Below, piece by piece: positions 24,741-33,618 of a stretch of DNA of 64,000 nucleotides. This DNA is from Sphingomonadales bacterium UBA2369. GTDB lineage: Bacteria; Pseudomonadota; Alphaproteobacteria; Sphingomonadales; Sphingomonadaceae. The stretch's first letter is position 1, and each line of letters begins with the position of its first letter. The notes below the pieces were generated by a model. That model saw nothing but the letters and a program-made list of their open reading frames with translations. It was not told the origin of the DNA and did no database searches. The position numbers were made by a program, and so were the translations under genes. The stretch covers positions 679,069 through 743,068 of the forward strand of contig DDTH01000006.1 of NCBI GenBank assembly GCA_002344055.1, written 5' to 3'.

Positions 24741-26306
24741 ATGAGCATCGCGCATGGCCCGGCGGAATCGCCCCGGCACGCCTTTCAATGGTGGGAATAT
24801 CGCTGGGCGGTGCTCGCCTGCGTGCTGGTTTCGGCCTTGCCCCTGCTGTGGCCGGGCATCCCCGCGATTGTCGATCTGCCCGGTCATATGGGCCGCTACC
24901 GCGTGCAGCTGGACCTCGCGGACTCGCCCGAGCTGCAACGCTATTACCTCTTCCACTGGGCGTTGATCGGCAATCTGGGCGTCGACCTGATCGTGCAGGC
25001 GCTGGGGCCGATTTTCGGCATCGAACCGGTGGTGAAGGCGGTTGCGATCAGCATCCCGATGCTGACTGTGGCCGGGCTGCTGTGGGTCGCGCGCGAGGTG
25101 CATGGCCGCGTGCCGCCCACCGCGCTCTTCGCGCTGCCCTTCGCTTTCAATTATCCCTTCCTGTTCGGCTTCGTGAACTTCGCCTTGGCGATGGCGCTGG
25201 CGCTGCTGGCCTTCGCCCTCTGGCTGCGGCTGGGGCGGCAGGAGCGCTGGGGGCTGCGCATCGCCCTCTTCATCCCGATCTCCTGTCTGATCTGGGTCTG
25301 CCATGTTTTCGGCTGGGGTACTTTGTGCCTGCTCGCATTCTCGGCCGAACTGGTTCGCCGCTATGACCGGAGCGGGAAATTCTTCCTCTCCGGCTGGCGC
25401 ACCGGCCTGCACTGCCTCGCGCTCGCGCCACCATTCTTCCTGATGCTGCTGTGGCGCAGCAATGCGGGGGGACAGACGTTCGACTGGTTCAACTGGAATG
25501 CGAAGATCAGCTGGCTGCAGCGTTCGTTGATGGATCGCTGGGAATGGTTCGACATAATCTCGCTGCTGCTGATCATCGCGCTCTTGGTCTGGGTGCTGCT
25601 GAGCAAGCGCCTCACCTTCTCGCGCAATCTCGGCGCCTCGGCGCTGGTGATGCTGGCCGTCTATCTGCTGCTGCCGCGCGTCCTGTTCGGCTCGGCTTAT
25701 GCCGACATGCGGATGGCGCCCTATATCTTCGCCATTGCCCTGATCGCGATCCGCGTGCCGGAAGGGTATCTGAAGCTCAGCCGCGCGCTGGCGATTGCGG
25801 GCCTCATCTTCTTCGGCGTCCGCACCGCCGCGACGACGGCGAGCCAATATCTGTTCGATGCCCGCTGGGACCGCGAACTGGCGGCGCTTGAGCATATTCC
25901 GGTCGGCGCGCCGGTGGTCAGTTTCGTTGGCCGCCCCTGCATCGAGCCGTGGGGGATGAGCCGGTTGCATCATCTGCCGGCCATGGCGACCGTCCGCAAT
26001 CTCGCTTTCTCCAACGACCAATGGACCACCGCAGGCGCGCAATTGCTGACGATCAACTATCCCCAGGGCCGCGAATTCGTCCGCGATCCCTATCAGATCG
26101 TCTCGGAAAATCGCTGCGCGGGCGAGGCATGGTATTCGATCGACCAGTCGCTGGCAGGGTTCCCGCGCGACGCGTTCGACTATGTCTGGCTGATCGATCC
26201 GCCCGCTTACGATCCGCGCCTGACCGCCGGCCTCAGCGAAGTCTGGCGCGACGGGACCAGCGTCCTCTATAGGGTCGATCGCGGCGAGCCTGTGCCGCAG
26301 CCTTAG
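24741..26306 (+). CDS. Polytopic membrane protein, possible GT-C-type transferase
   Basis: A 521-residue protein with about nine to eleven hydrophobic helices and a soluble C-terminal tail of about 110 residues. The first periplasmic loop (IVDLPGHMGRYRVQLD) has the acidic/aromatic look of GT-C glycosyltransferases, but no signature is conclusive. It is followed after 16 bases by a polyisoprenyl-phosphate GT2 and lies near a GtrA protein, which supports an envelope glycosylation role. A start further upstream is possible; ATG 24741 was chosen because the upstream reading is rich in Cys/Arg and overlaps the protease start. Confidence 0.6.
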   Translation: MSIAHGPAESPRHAFQWWEYRWAVLACVLVSALPLLWPGIPAIVDLPGHMGRYRVQLDLADSPELQRYYLFHWALIGNLGVDLIVQALGPIFGIEPVVKAVAISIPMLTVAGLLWVAREVHGRVPPTALFALPFAFNYPFLFGFVNFALAMALALLAFALWLRLGRQERWGLRIALFIPISCLIWVCHVFGWGTLCLLAFSAELVRRYDRSGKFFLSGWRTGLHCLALAPPFFLMLLWRSNAGGQTFDWFNWNAKISWLQRSLMDRWEWFDIISLLLIIALLVWVLLSKRLTFSRNLGASALVMLAVYLLLPRVLFGSAYADMRMAPYIFAIALIAIRVPEGYLKLSRALAIAGLIFFGVRTAATTASQYLFDARWDRELAALEHIPVGAPVVSFVGRPCIEPWGMSRLHHLPAMATVRNLAFSNDQWTTAGAQLLTINYPQGREFVRDPYQIVSENRCAGEAWYSIDQSLAGFPRDAFDYVWLIDPPAYDPRLTAGLSEVWRDGTSVLYRVDRGEPVPQP

Positions 26307-26322
26307 ACTTCGGAGTCCTGCC

Positions 26323-27402
26323 TTGGACCGGCCCGCCCTTTCGGTCGTCATCCCCTGCTATAACGAGGAAGCCTGCCTGACGGAGCTGCACCGGCGGGTG
26401 AGCGCGGCCGCGCGCGCCGTGGCGGGCGACAGCCACGAGATCGTGCTGATCAACGACGGTTCGCGCGACGGCAGCTGGGCGATGATGCAGGCACTGAGCG
26501 CGCAGGACCCGCGTCTCGTCGCGATCAACCTGTCGCGCAATCACGGCCACCAACTGGCGCTGACCGCGGGCCTCGACCTCTGCTCGGGCGAGCGCATCCT
26601 GATCATCGACGCCGACCTGCAGGACCCGCCGGAACTCCTCTCCGACATGATGGCGCAGATGGACCGCGATCAGGCCGACGTCGTCTATGCCGTCCGCCGC
26701 GGCCGCTCGGGCGAGACCGCCTTCAAGAAGGCGACCGCCAAGATCTTCTACCGCCTGCTCGACAAGCTCACCGACGTCGACATCCCGCTCGACACCGGCG
26801 ATTTCCGCCTGATGAGCCGCCGCGCGCTCGACGCGTTCCTCAGCCTCCCCGAACAGGCCCGCTTCATTCGCGGCATGGTCTCCTGGGTCGGCTTCAAGCA
26901 GGTGCCGTTCCTGTACGATCGCCAGGAGCGTTTCTCCGGCGTCACCAAATATCCGCTGCGCAAGATGATCGCCTTCGCGCTCGACGCGGTCACCGGCTTC
27001 TCCACCGCGCCGCTGCGGCTCGCCAGCCATATCGGCCTGTGGCTCGTGCTCGCGAGCGTGCTGCTGATGCTCTACATCCTGATCGGCTATTTCACCGGCA
27101 ACACGGTGCAGGGCTGGACCTCCACCATGCTGGTCGTCGTCGTGCTGGGCGCGGTGCAGATGTTCGTGCTCGGCATGATCGGCGAATATCTCGGGCGGCT
27201 TTACATCGAGTCCAAGCGCCGTCCGCTCTACATCGTCGCCGACATTGCCGGCGAAGCGCATGGCCGCCCGCATCTGGGCCATGTCGCGCCGCCGGGGGTG
27301 CCGCTGGAGCTAGCGAAAGACCCACGTGCGCTGCAGGGTGAAGGTCATGATCGGCACGATGAAGATCATGGTGACGACCGGGGTCCAGAGCGGCCAGCCT
27401 AA
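26323..27402 (+). CDS. Polyprenyl-phosphate glycosyltransferase (GT2, GtrB/DPM1-like)
   Basis: A 359-residue protein, TTG start. The GT2 domain has LSVVIPCYNEEA, INDGSRDGS and IDADLQDPPE (DxD-type metal site), followed by GDFRLMSR and RGMVSWVGF. Two membrane helices (about 230-290) and GEYLGRLYIESKRRP end the conserved region near 310. Such enzymes load a sugar onto undecaprenyl or dolichyl phosphate at the inner face of the membrane for later flipping. The last 30 or so residues (rich in His, Asp, Gly) are antisense to gtrA and look like run-on coding. Confidence 0.9.
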   Translation: MDRPALSVVIPCYNEEACLTELHRRVSAAARAVAGDSHEIVLINDGSRDGSWAMMQALSAQDPRLVAINLSRNHGHQLALTAGLDLCSGERILIIDADLQDPPELLSDMMAQMDRDQADVVYAVRRGRSGETAFKKATAKIFYRLLDKLTDVDIPLDTGDFRLMSRRALDAFLSLPEQARFIRGMVSWVGFKQVPFLYDRQERFSGVTKYPLRKMIAFALDAVTGFSTAPLRLASHIGLWLVLASVLLMLYILIGYFTGNTVQGWTSTMLVVVVLGAVQMFVLGMIGEYLGRLYIESKRRPLYIVADIAGEAHGRPHLGHVAPPGVPLELAKDPRALQGEGHDRHDEDHGDDRGPERPA

Positions 27403-27723
27403 CGGCCCGGTCATCCCCCAGACGAACAGGCTGTTCAGCGCGAGGCTGATCAGGCTGACGATCACGAACCGCCCCGAGCGCTGCACCGGCTTGTCGCGAC
27501 TGCCATGGCCCTTGAAGCTGACTTTCGAGTGCAGCACGAAGCCGGCCGCCATCGCCGCCAGATAGTTCAGGAAATTGGCGATCAGCGGCTGTACCCCGGC
27601 ATAAGCCGCGATCAGATAGACCGCCGCGCCCAGCGCCGTCACAAATCCGCCGACCAGTCCGAAGCGGACGATCTGCCAGAACATTTCCGACCGCCGCGCG
27701 CGATCGATCAACCCGCCGACCAA
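27310..27723 (-). CDS. GtrA family membrane protein
   Basis: A 137-residue protein with four membrane helices, typical of GtrA, which is thought to flip polyprenyl-phosphate-linked sugars. QIVRFGLVGGFVTALG, FLNYLAAMAAGFVLHSKVSFK and LNSLFVWGM are family features, and it ends TFTLQRTWVFR as usual. TTG at 27723 or ATG at 27684 could be the start. It lies opposite and overlaps the GT2 gene by about 90 bases, although the two proteins should act together. Confidence 0.85.
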   Translation of the reverse strand: MVGGLIDRARRSEMFWQIVRFGLVGGFVTALGAAVYLIAAYAGVQPLIANFLNYLAAMAAGFVLHSKVSFKGHGSRDKPVQRSGRFVIVSLISLALNSLFVWGMTGPLGWPLWTPVVTMIFIVPIMTFTLQRTWVFR

Positions 27724-27824
27724 AGCCTGCCCCTTGCCGTTTGCTCACGCTCCCTTAGGACGCTGTGCGGAAAGTGCCAGTAAGCCCGCGCGCATCGTGT
27801 GGGGTGTCGCGAAGGGGTGGGGCG

Positions 27825-29621
27825 TTGAACAGCGGGCCGGGAACGAACATCGCGGAACTGTTCCAGCGCCACTGGAAGCCGCTCGTTTTGCTCTTCTGGC
27901 TCGGCACCGCCATCTGGTTCGTCTGGGACCGCTGGAACGGTATCCAGGGCTTCGGTCTCGGCGATACCGACGACAACCTCCGTATCATGCAGGTCCGCGA
28001 CTGGTTCCTGTACGGGCAGGATTGGTACGACCTGAGGCAATATCATCTCAGCCCGCCCGAAGGGCTGAACATCCACTGGTCGCGCATTCCCGATCTGCCG
28101 ATCGCCGCGCTCTGGTGGTTCTTCATGTTGTTCATGGATGGTCCGGCGGCGGAACGCTGGGCGGTGGCGATCGCCCCGATGATCCCGCTCATCATCCTGA
28201 TGTTCGCGATGGCGCTGACCGCGCGCCGCCTGCTGTCGCCCTTCGCCTTCTGGCTGGCGCTGGCGCTCATCCTGTGTGGCGGCTCCTCGCTCGCCCAGTT
28301 CGCGCCCACCCGGATCGATCATCATGGCTGGCAGCTGGCCATGCTCGGCGTCGCGGTCTGCGGCCTGGCCGATCCGCGCAAGGGGCGCGGCGGCCTCACC
28401 CTCGGCATCGCCAGCGGCCTGTCCATGTCGATCGGGCTGGAGATGCTCCTCTACATCGTCATGGCGGGCATGGCGGTCGCTTTGCTGTGGGTGAAGGACG
28501 CCGCGCAGGGCCGCCGCCTCGCCGCCTACGGCCTGAGCTTCGCCGCCACCGCTTCGCTCGGCTATCTGGTCTTCGGCTCCTACGACAATGCCCAGCCCAT
28601 GTGCGACGCTTTGTCGCCGGTCTGGCTGTCGGTCGTGCTGGCGGCCGGCGCGATCGCGGTGGCGCTCGCCTGGCTAAGGCTCTCCTCGCCCTGGCTGCGG
28701 CTTGGGGCGGCGATGCTCGGCGGCCTGCTGCTGGCGGGCATGTATGCCGGGCTCTGGCCGGATTGCCTGGGCCGGCTCGAGCGCGTGCCGGAGGAACTGG
28801 ACCGCTTCTGGCTCAGCAATGTGCGCGAGGCGATGCCGGTCTGGCGGCACGGCATGGGCACCACCATCGCGATCGGCACGATCCCGCTCATAGGCCTGAT
28901 CGGCTATGTCGTGATGATCGTCCGCACCCGCCGCGATGCCGATATGTGGCCGCGCTGGGCCGCGATCGGCCTGATCGCACTCATCGCCACGGCCTTGCTC
29001 GCCTGGCAGACTCGCGCCGCCGCCGCGTCGCAATTGCTGGCCGTTCCCGGCTGCGCCGCGCTGGGCTGGGTGCTGATCACATGGTTCCAGAACCAGCGGC
29101 TGATGCTGGTCCGCGTGTTCGGCGTGGTGGTCAGCTTCATGCTCGTGTCCGGCGCGATCGTCACCGAGGCTTGGGGCTGGTGGGACGATGAAGGCCCGCC
29201 CAGCGAGGCGCAGCAGGCGATCAACAACGCCAATTGGCGCTGCCCGCAACCCGGCTTCCTGCATCCGGTCGCGATGGTGGAACCCAAGGGTCACATCCTG
29301 ACCTTCGTCGACATGGGTCCGCGGCTGGTCACGCTTACCGAGCATACCGCCATTGCCGGACCCTATCACCGTAACGCCCAGGCGATCCTCGATGTGATGC
29401 GCGCCTTCCGCGGTACGCCCGAGGACGCGAAGGCGATGATCGACCGGCGTGGGGTGGATTATGTCCTTATCTGCCCGAACATGTCGGAATCGACCATCTA
29501 TCGCTCGGAAGCCAAGGACGGCTTTTACGCGCAGCTGAGCGAGAACAAGGTGCCCGAGTGGCTCGAGACGGTCCCCCTGCCGGAGAATTCGCCGTTCAGG
29601 ATGTGGCGGGTGAAGCGCTAG
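27825..29621 (+). CDS. Large polytopic membrane protein, STT3/GT-C-like
   Basis: A 598-residue protein with about eleven membrane helices and a soluble C-terminal domain of about 130 residues. The first external loop carries GLGDTDDNLRIMQVRDWF and HWSRIPDLP, and a later loop RIDHHGWQLAML, matching in position the acidic motifs of oligosaccharyltransferase-like (STT3/PglB) GT-C proteins. A WWDxx-type motif is not obvious (WGWWDDE is present near 450). TTG 27825 (with AAGGGG upstream) and GTG 27765 are possible starts. With GT2 and GtrA next door it may transfer a lipid-linked sugar. Confidence 0.62.
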   Translation: MNSGPGTNIAELFQRHWKPLVLLFWLGTAIWFVWDRWNGIQGFGLGDTDDNLRIMQVRDWFLYGQDWYDLRQYHLSPPEGLNIHWSRIPDLPIAALWWFFMLFMDGPAAERWAVAIAPMIPLIILMFAMALTARRLLSPFAFWLALALILCGGSSLAQFAPTRIDHHGWQLAMLGVAVCGLADPRKGRGGLTLGIASGLSMSIGLEMLLYIVMAGMAVALLWVKDAAQGRRLAAYGLSFAATASLGYLVFGSYDNAQPMCDALSPVWLSVVLAAGAIAVALAWLRLSSPWLRLGAAMLGGLLLAGMYAGLWPDCLGRLERVPEELDRFWLSNVREAMPVWRHGMGTTIAIGTIPLIGLIGYVVMIVRTRRDADMWPRWAAIGLIALIATALLAWQTRAAAASQLLAVPGCAALGWVLITWFQNQRLMLVRVFGVVVSFMLVSGAIVTEAWGWWDDEGPPSEAQQAINNANWRCPQPGFLHPVAMVEPKGHILTFVDMGPRLVTLTEHTAIAGPYHRNAQAILDVMRAFRGTPEDAKAMIDRRGVDYVLICPNMSESTIYRSEAKDGFYAQLSENKVPEWLETVPLPENSPFRMWRVKR

Positions 29622-30250
29622 GCAGCGGAGACGCCCAGCGCGGCGCGGACGCCGTCGGTCACGAACTGCACCGCCAGCGCTGCGAGGATAACGCCCAGCA
29701 AACGCGTCACCATGCCCTCGATGCGCTTGCCGACCAGCCGCATGATCGGCCCGGCCGCCAGCAAAGCCAGCAGCACCAGCACCAGGTTCGCCGCGAGCGC
29801 GCCCAGCACCACCGCCTGGCTCGCCCAGCCTTCGCCGCGTGAGACGAGCAGCATCACCGATGCGATCGAGCCCGGCCCGGCGATCATCGGCATCGCCATC
29901 GGGAAGACGGCGACATCCTCCGCCTCGCCCTCGCGCTTGAGTTCCTCGCTCCGGTTCGATCGGCGCTCCTGGCGCTTCTCGAACACCATTTCGAGCGCGA
30001 TCAGGAACAGCATCAGCCCGCCCGCGATGCGGAAGCTGTCGAGCGAAATGTGCAGCGCGTTCAGCAGCGCCTCGCCCAGCAAGGCGAAGAAGATCAGGAT
30101 TGCCGAGGCGATCAGCACGGACCGGATCGCCATCGAGCGCCGCTGTGCCGCGCTGGCGTCGCTGGTCAGGCCGGCGAAGATCGGCGCGCAGCCCGGCGGA
30201 TCGATCACCACGAAGAAGGTGACGAAGGCGGAGACGAACAGGTCGGTCAC
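29618..30250 (-). CDS. MarC family membrane protein
   Basis: A 210-residue inner-membrane protein with six helices. VTFFVVIDPPGCAPIFAGLT and AVFPMAMPMIAGPGSIASVML are the two internally repeated MarC signatures. It starts at a GTG three bases after a perfect GGAGGA and overlaps the folD stop (GTGA). MarC proteins are often annotated as antibiotic-resistance or amino-acid export proteins, without firm function. Its end overlaps the stop of the preceding + strand gene. Confidence 0.88.
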   Translation of the reverse strand: MTDLFVSAFVTFFVVIDPPGCAPIFAGLTSDASAAQRRSMAIRSVLIASAILIFFALLGEALLNALHISLDSFRIAGGLMLFLIALEMVFEKRQERRSNRSEELKREGEAEDVAVFPMAMPMIAGPGSIASVMLLVSRGEGWASQAVVLGALAANLVLVLLALLAAGPIMRLVGKRIEGMVTRLLGVILAALAVQFVTDGVRAALGVSAA

Positions 30251-31134
30251 AGATCCTCCGGCGGCGCGAGGCCTTCCCGGACATGCGCCGCGACCAGGGT
30301 GTTGCGCAAGAGCATGGCGATGGTCATCGGCCCGACCCCGCCCGGCACCGGCGTGATCGCGCCCGCGACCGCCGAGGCGCTGGCGAAATCGACGTCGCCG
30401 GTCAGTCTGGCTTTTCCGCCCTCGCCTTCCACCCGGTTGATGCCGACGTCGATCACAGTGGCGCCGGGCTTCAGCCAGTCGCCTTTCACCATGTCCGCTC
30501 GCCCGACCGCGGCCACCACGATGTCCGCGCGGCGAACCAGCTCTTCCAGATCGCGCGTCCGGCTGTGCGCCACCGTCACCGTCGCGCTTTCCTTCAGCAG
30601 CAATTGCGCCATCGGCTTGCCGACAATGTTGGAGCGGCCGATCACCACGGCGTTCAGGCCGCTCAAACTGCCCAGCCGGTCCTTCAGCAACGCAAGGCAA
30701 CCCAGCGGCGTGCAGGGCACCATCCCCTCCATGCCGACCGCGAGCCGCCCGACATTGACCGCGTTGAAGCCGTCCACATCCTTGGCCGGATCGATCGCCG
30801 CGATCACCGCTTCCTCGTCCAGATGCGCGGGCAAGGGGAGTTGAACCAGAATCCCGTCCACTGCCGGATCGGCGTTCAGCTCCGCGATCAGCGCGAGCAA
30901 GTCATCCTGCGGCACGTCGGCCGGCGGGCGGTGCTCGAAACTCTCCATCCCCGCTTCGCGCGTCGCCTTGCCCTTGTTGCGGACATAGACCTGGCTCGCC
31001 GCATCCTCGCCGACCAGCACCACCGCCAGCCCCGGCGCGCGGCCGGTCGCGGCGCGGAAGGCCGGGACATGCGTGGCGATCCGCGCGCGCAATGCTGCGG
31101 CAAACGCCTTGCCGTCGATGATCTGCGCGCTCAC
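30247..31134 (-). CDS. folD: Methylenetetrahydrofolate dehydrogenase/cyclohydrolase FolD
   Basis: A 295-residue bifunctional enzyme of one-carbon metabolism (NADP-dependent oxidation of 5,10-methylene-THF, then hydrolysis to 10-formyl-THF). GEDAASQVYVRNKGKA contains the catalytic Tyr and Lys, DGILVQLPLPAHLDE and VIGRSNIVGKPMAQLLL bind folate and NADP, and PVPGGVGPMTIAMLL ends the protein. The GTG start lies five bases after the yggT stop, and the stop overlaps marC. Cytoplasmic. Confidence 0.95.
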   Translation of the reverse strand: MSAQIIDGKAFAAALRARIATHVPAFRAATGRAPGLAVVLVGEDAASQVYVRNKGKATREAGMESFEHRPPADVPQDDLLALIAELNADPAVDGILVQLPLPAHLDEEAVIAAIDPAKDVDGFNAVNVGRLAVGMEGMVPCTPLGCLALLKDRLGSLSGLNAVVIGRSNIVGKPMAQLLLKESATVTVAHSRTRDLEELVRRADIVVAAVGRADMVKGDWLKPGATVIDVGINRVEGEGGKARLTGDVDFASASAVAGAITPVPGGVGPMTIAMLLRNTLVAAHVREGLAPPEDL

Positions 31135-31139
31135 GGGGT

Positions 31140-31430
31140 TCAGACCGGGACGCGACTGATCGCGTTGCCGACCACGGTCTGCAGCACCAGCAGGAGCAGC
31201 AGCACGACCATCGGCGAGAAATCGATCCCGCCGAAATCGGGCATCACCTTGCGGATCGGCCGGTAGATGGGGTCGGTCATCCGGTTGATCGCGGCGATGA
31301 AGTTCGCCATCGCGCCGTAGCGCGGCACCACGTTGAACACGACCAGCCAGCTCAATATCGCCTGAACGATGATCAGGATGATGAGCACGCTCAGCGCGAA
31401 ATAGATGATTTGCAGGAGGCTGGCGGCCAT
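31140..31430 (-). CDS. YggT family protein
   Basis: A 96-residue membrane protein with two hydrophobic segments flanking NRMTDPIYRPIRKVMP, the conserved YggT loop. The family is linked to membrane organisation, osmotic shock and division, without known biochemistry. The ATG lies at 31430; a longer reading to 31628 is antisense to the DUF1176 gene. It begins an operon with folD and marC. Confidence 0.9.
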   Translation of the reverse strand: MAASLLQIIYFALSVLIILIIVQAILSWLVVFNVVPRYGAMANFIAAINRMTDPIYRPIRKVMPDFGGIDFSPMVVLLLLLVLQTVVGNAISRVPV

Positions 31431-31545
31431 CGATCGATCCCGTTTTACGGTGAAGCGGCGGATGTAGCCGGGGCGTTTGCGCAGGGCAATCGGCTCCCTC
31501 GTGACAGGTCTGGTGCAAGTCACCCGGCTGGGATACGCCTCGCTT

Positions 31546-32649
31546 ATGGCATTCGTCTCATCGCTCCTGCTGCTCGCCTCGGCGCAGGTCACCGTCGCGG
31601 CCGAGCCGCTCCCGTCCGAAATCCACAATTTCAGGGATTGGGTCGTTACCTGCGATAACGGCTTGCGCTGTCAGGCGACGTCGCTGGTGCCCGAGCCGAC
31701 CGCCGAGGAGCAGGAGGAAGCATCGCGTGTCGTCGGCACGCCCGCCGAGGCGGCGCGGCAGGATCCGTGGGACCGGTTTGGCTATCTGACGTTGACCCGC
31801 GACGGCGGCGGCGATGCGCCGCTCCGCATGATAATCGGCGATTTCGACGGCACGCCGGCCCGGCTGGTGATCAACGATTCCCCGCTCGCCGTGCGCCTCA
31901 CAGCCACCGACACCAGCGAATGGGCGGTCGAGCTGGAGGATCGCGACGCTTTCTTCGGCCAGCTCTATTCCGGCACCTTGCTGGTGCAGGATGCCGCCGG
32001 ACGCACCATCTCCGAAATCGCGCTCGGCGGCCTGTGGGAGGCGCTCGTCTATATGGACGAACGGCAGGGCCGGCTGCGCACTACGACCGCGATCCTGCGC
32101 CGTGGCCGCCGCCCGGCCAGCGCCGTGCCCAATCCGCCCGCCATCCCGATCGTGCAGGCCGCGCCGCGTACCGGCGACCGGCCGCTCGCCATTTCCGCCG
32201 CCCGCATGATGCAGGCACGGCGCGAAATGGGTTGCACCGCCGAGGAAGTCGGCGTCGCATCGGCCGAAGCGCCCGCCCACGCGCTGGGCAACGGCCGCAC
32301 CCTGATCATGATGGCCTGCGGTGCCGGCGCCTATAATTATCAATCGATCCCGCTGATCGCCTGGCAGGACGGCCGGACCGTCCGCATCGAGCCGGCCCGC
32401 TTCGACGTGTCGCGCGATCCTGTCGAGGGCGAGCCGGATCCGAAGGGCTTTTACGTCACCAATGCCGAATTCGACGAGGCCACGCTGGCGATCGGCGAAT
32501 ATGCCAAGGGCCGCGGCCTCGGCGATTGCGGGGTCTCTGCGACCTACAGCTGGGACGGCCAGATGTTTCGCCTTACCCTGCAGAACGAAATGAGCGAATG
32601 TCGCGGGAGCCGTGAGATGCTCACGACCTGGCGGGCGGAGGTTCGGTAG
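31546..32649 (+). CDS. DUF1176 domain-containing secreted protein
   Basis: A 367-residue protein from ATG 31546, which gives a clean signal peptide (MAFVSSLLLLASAQVTVA). Mature regions include EIHNFRDWVVTCDNGLRCQA near the start, and CTAEE, MMACGAGAYNYQSIPLI and GDCGVSATYSWDGQMF later, the pattern of the DUF1176 family with likely disulfide-bonded cysteines. Longer starts at 31477 add a basic N-terminus and are less likely. Periplasmic, function unknown. Confidence 0.8.
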   Translation: MAFVSSLLLLASAQVTVAAEPLPSEIHNFRDWVVTCDNGLRCQATSLVPEPTAEEQEEASRVVGTPAEAARQDPWDRFGYLTLTRDGGGDAPLRMIIGDFDGTPARLVINDSPLAVRLTATDTSEWAVELEDRDAFFGQLYSGTLLVQDAAGRTISEIALGGLWEALVYMDERQGRLRTTTAILRRGRRPASAVPNPPAIPIVQAAPRTGDRPLAISAARMMQARREMGCTAEEVGVASAEAPAHALGNGRTLIMMACGAGAYNYQSIPLIAWQDGRTVRIEPARFDVSRDPVEGEPDPKGFYVTNAEFDEATLAIGEYAKGRGLGDCGVSATYSWDGQMFRLTLQNEMSECRGSREMLTTWRAEVR

Positions 32650-32652
32650 ACG

Positions 32653-33618
32653 TCAAGGGGCGAAGCGTTCCGCTTCCGCCTTCGCCAGCAGGATCGCGAA
32701 GCAATCCTCGGTATCGGTCCATTGCCGTTCGACGCCCCAGCCGGCGGCGAGCAGGAGCAGACGGGCGTCGCGTTCGCCATATTTGTGGCTGTTCTCGGTG
32801 TGGATCGTCTCGCCCGCGCGGAAGGAGAAGCTGTGCCCGGCCACGGTGAAGCTGGTGTCGCGGGCCGCCTCCAGGTGCATTTCGATCCGCGCCTTCGCGT
32901 CATTCCAGCGCGCCATGTGCCGCCAGGCATCGAGATCGATATCGCCGCCCAGTTCGGCATTGATGCGGCGGAGCAGGTTCAGGTTGAACGCCGCCGTCAC
33001 GCCCTGCGCGTCGTCATAGGCCGCGACGAGCATTTCCGGATCCTTGATCCGATCCATGCCGATCAGCAGCCACGCGCCCGCACCCAGCGTGTCCCGCATC
33101 GCGCGCAGCAGATCGACCGCGGTGCGCGGGACCATGTTGCCGATCGTCGAGCCGGGGAAGAAGCCAAGCTTTGACTTGTCCCGCACTGCTTCCGGCAGCG
33201 CGATCGGCCGCATGAAATCGGCTTCGACCGGATGGATGGGCAGATCGGGGAAGCGCGTCTGCAGCGCCGCCGCCGACGCACGCAGGAATTCGCCGCTGAT
33301 GTCGATCGGCACGTACGCGGAGGGTTTGACCGCCTCCAGCAGGATCGGCGTCTTGGTCGACGATCCCGAGCCGAACTCGATCACCGCATCGCCAATGCCG
33401 GTGATCGCCGCCACGTCGCGGCAATGCGCCTCCAGCAGCGCCGTCTCGGTCCGTGTCGGATAATATTCCGGCAATTGCGTGATCTGCTCGAACAATTCCG
33501 AGCCGCGCAGATCGTAGAACCAGCGCGCCGGTATCGCCGGAATCGGCGCGGCGAGACCGGCCAGCACGTCGTCGCGAAACGCCGGATCGGCCTGGGCCAT
33601 GGGACTGGGCACGTCCAT
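32653..33618 (-). CDS. egtD: L-histidine N-alpha-methyltransferase EgtD
   Basis: A 321-residue SAM-dependent methyltransferase that trimethylates histidine to hercynine in ergothioneine synthesis. YYPTRTETALLE, EFGSGSSTKTPILLEA (SAM site), GSTIGNM and GMDRIKDPEMLVAAYDD are EgtD features. The start codon overlaps the egtB stop (TAATG arrangement), giving an egtB-egtD operon. Cytoplasmic. Confidence 0.93.
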   Translation of the reverse strand: MDVPSPMAQADPAFRDDVLAGLAAPIPAIPARWFYDLRGSELFEQITQLPEYYPTRTETALLEAHCRDVAAITGIGDAVIEFGSGSSTKTPILLEAVKPSAYVPIDISGEFLRASAAALQTRFPDLPIHPVEADFMRPIALPEAVRDKSKLGFFPGSTIGNMVPRTAVDLLRAMRDTLGAGAWLLIGMDRIKDPEMLVAAYDDAQGVTAAFNLNLLRRINAELGGDIDLDAWRHMARWNDAKARIEMHLEAARDTSFTVAGHSFSFRAGETIHTENSHKYGERDARLLLLAAGWGVERQWTDTEDCFAILLAKAEAERFAP

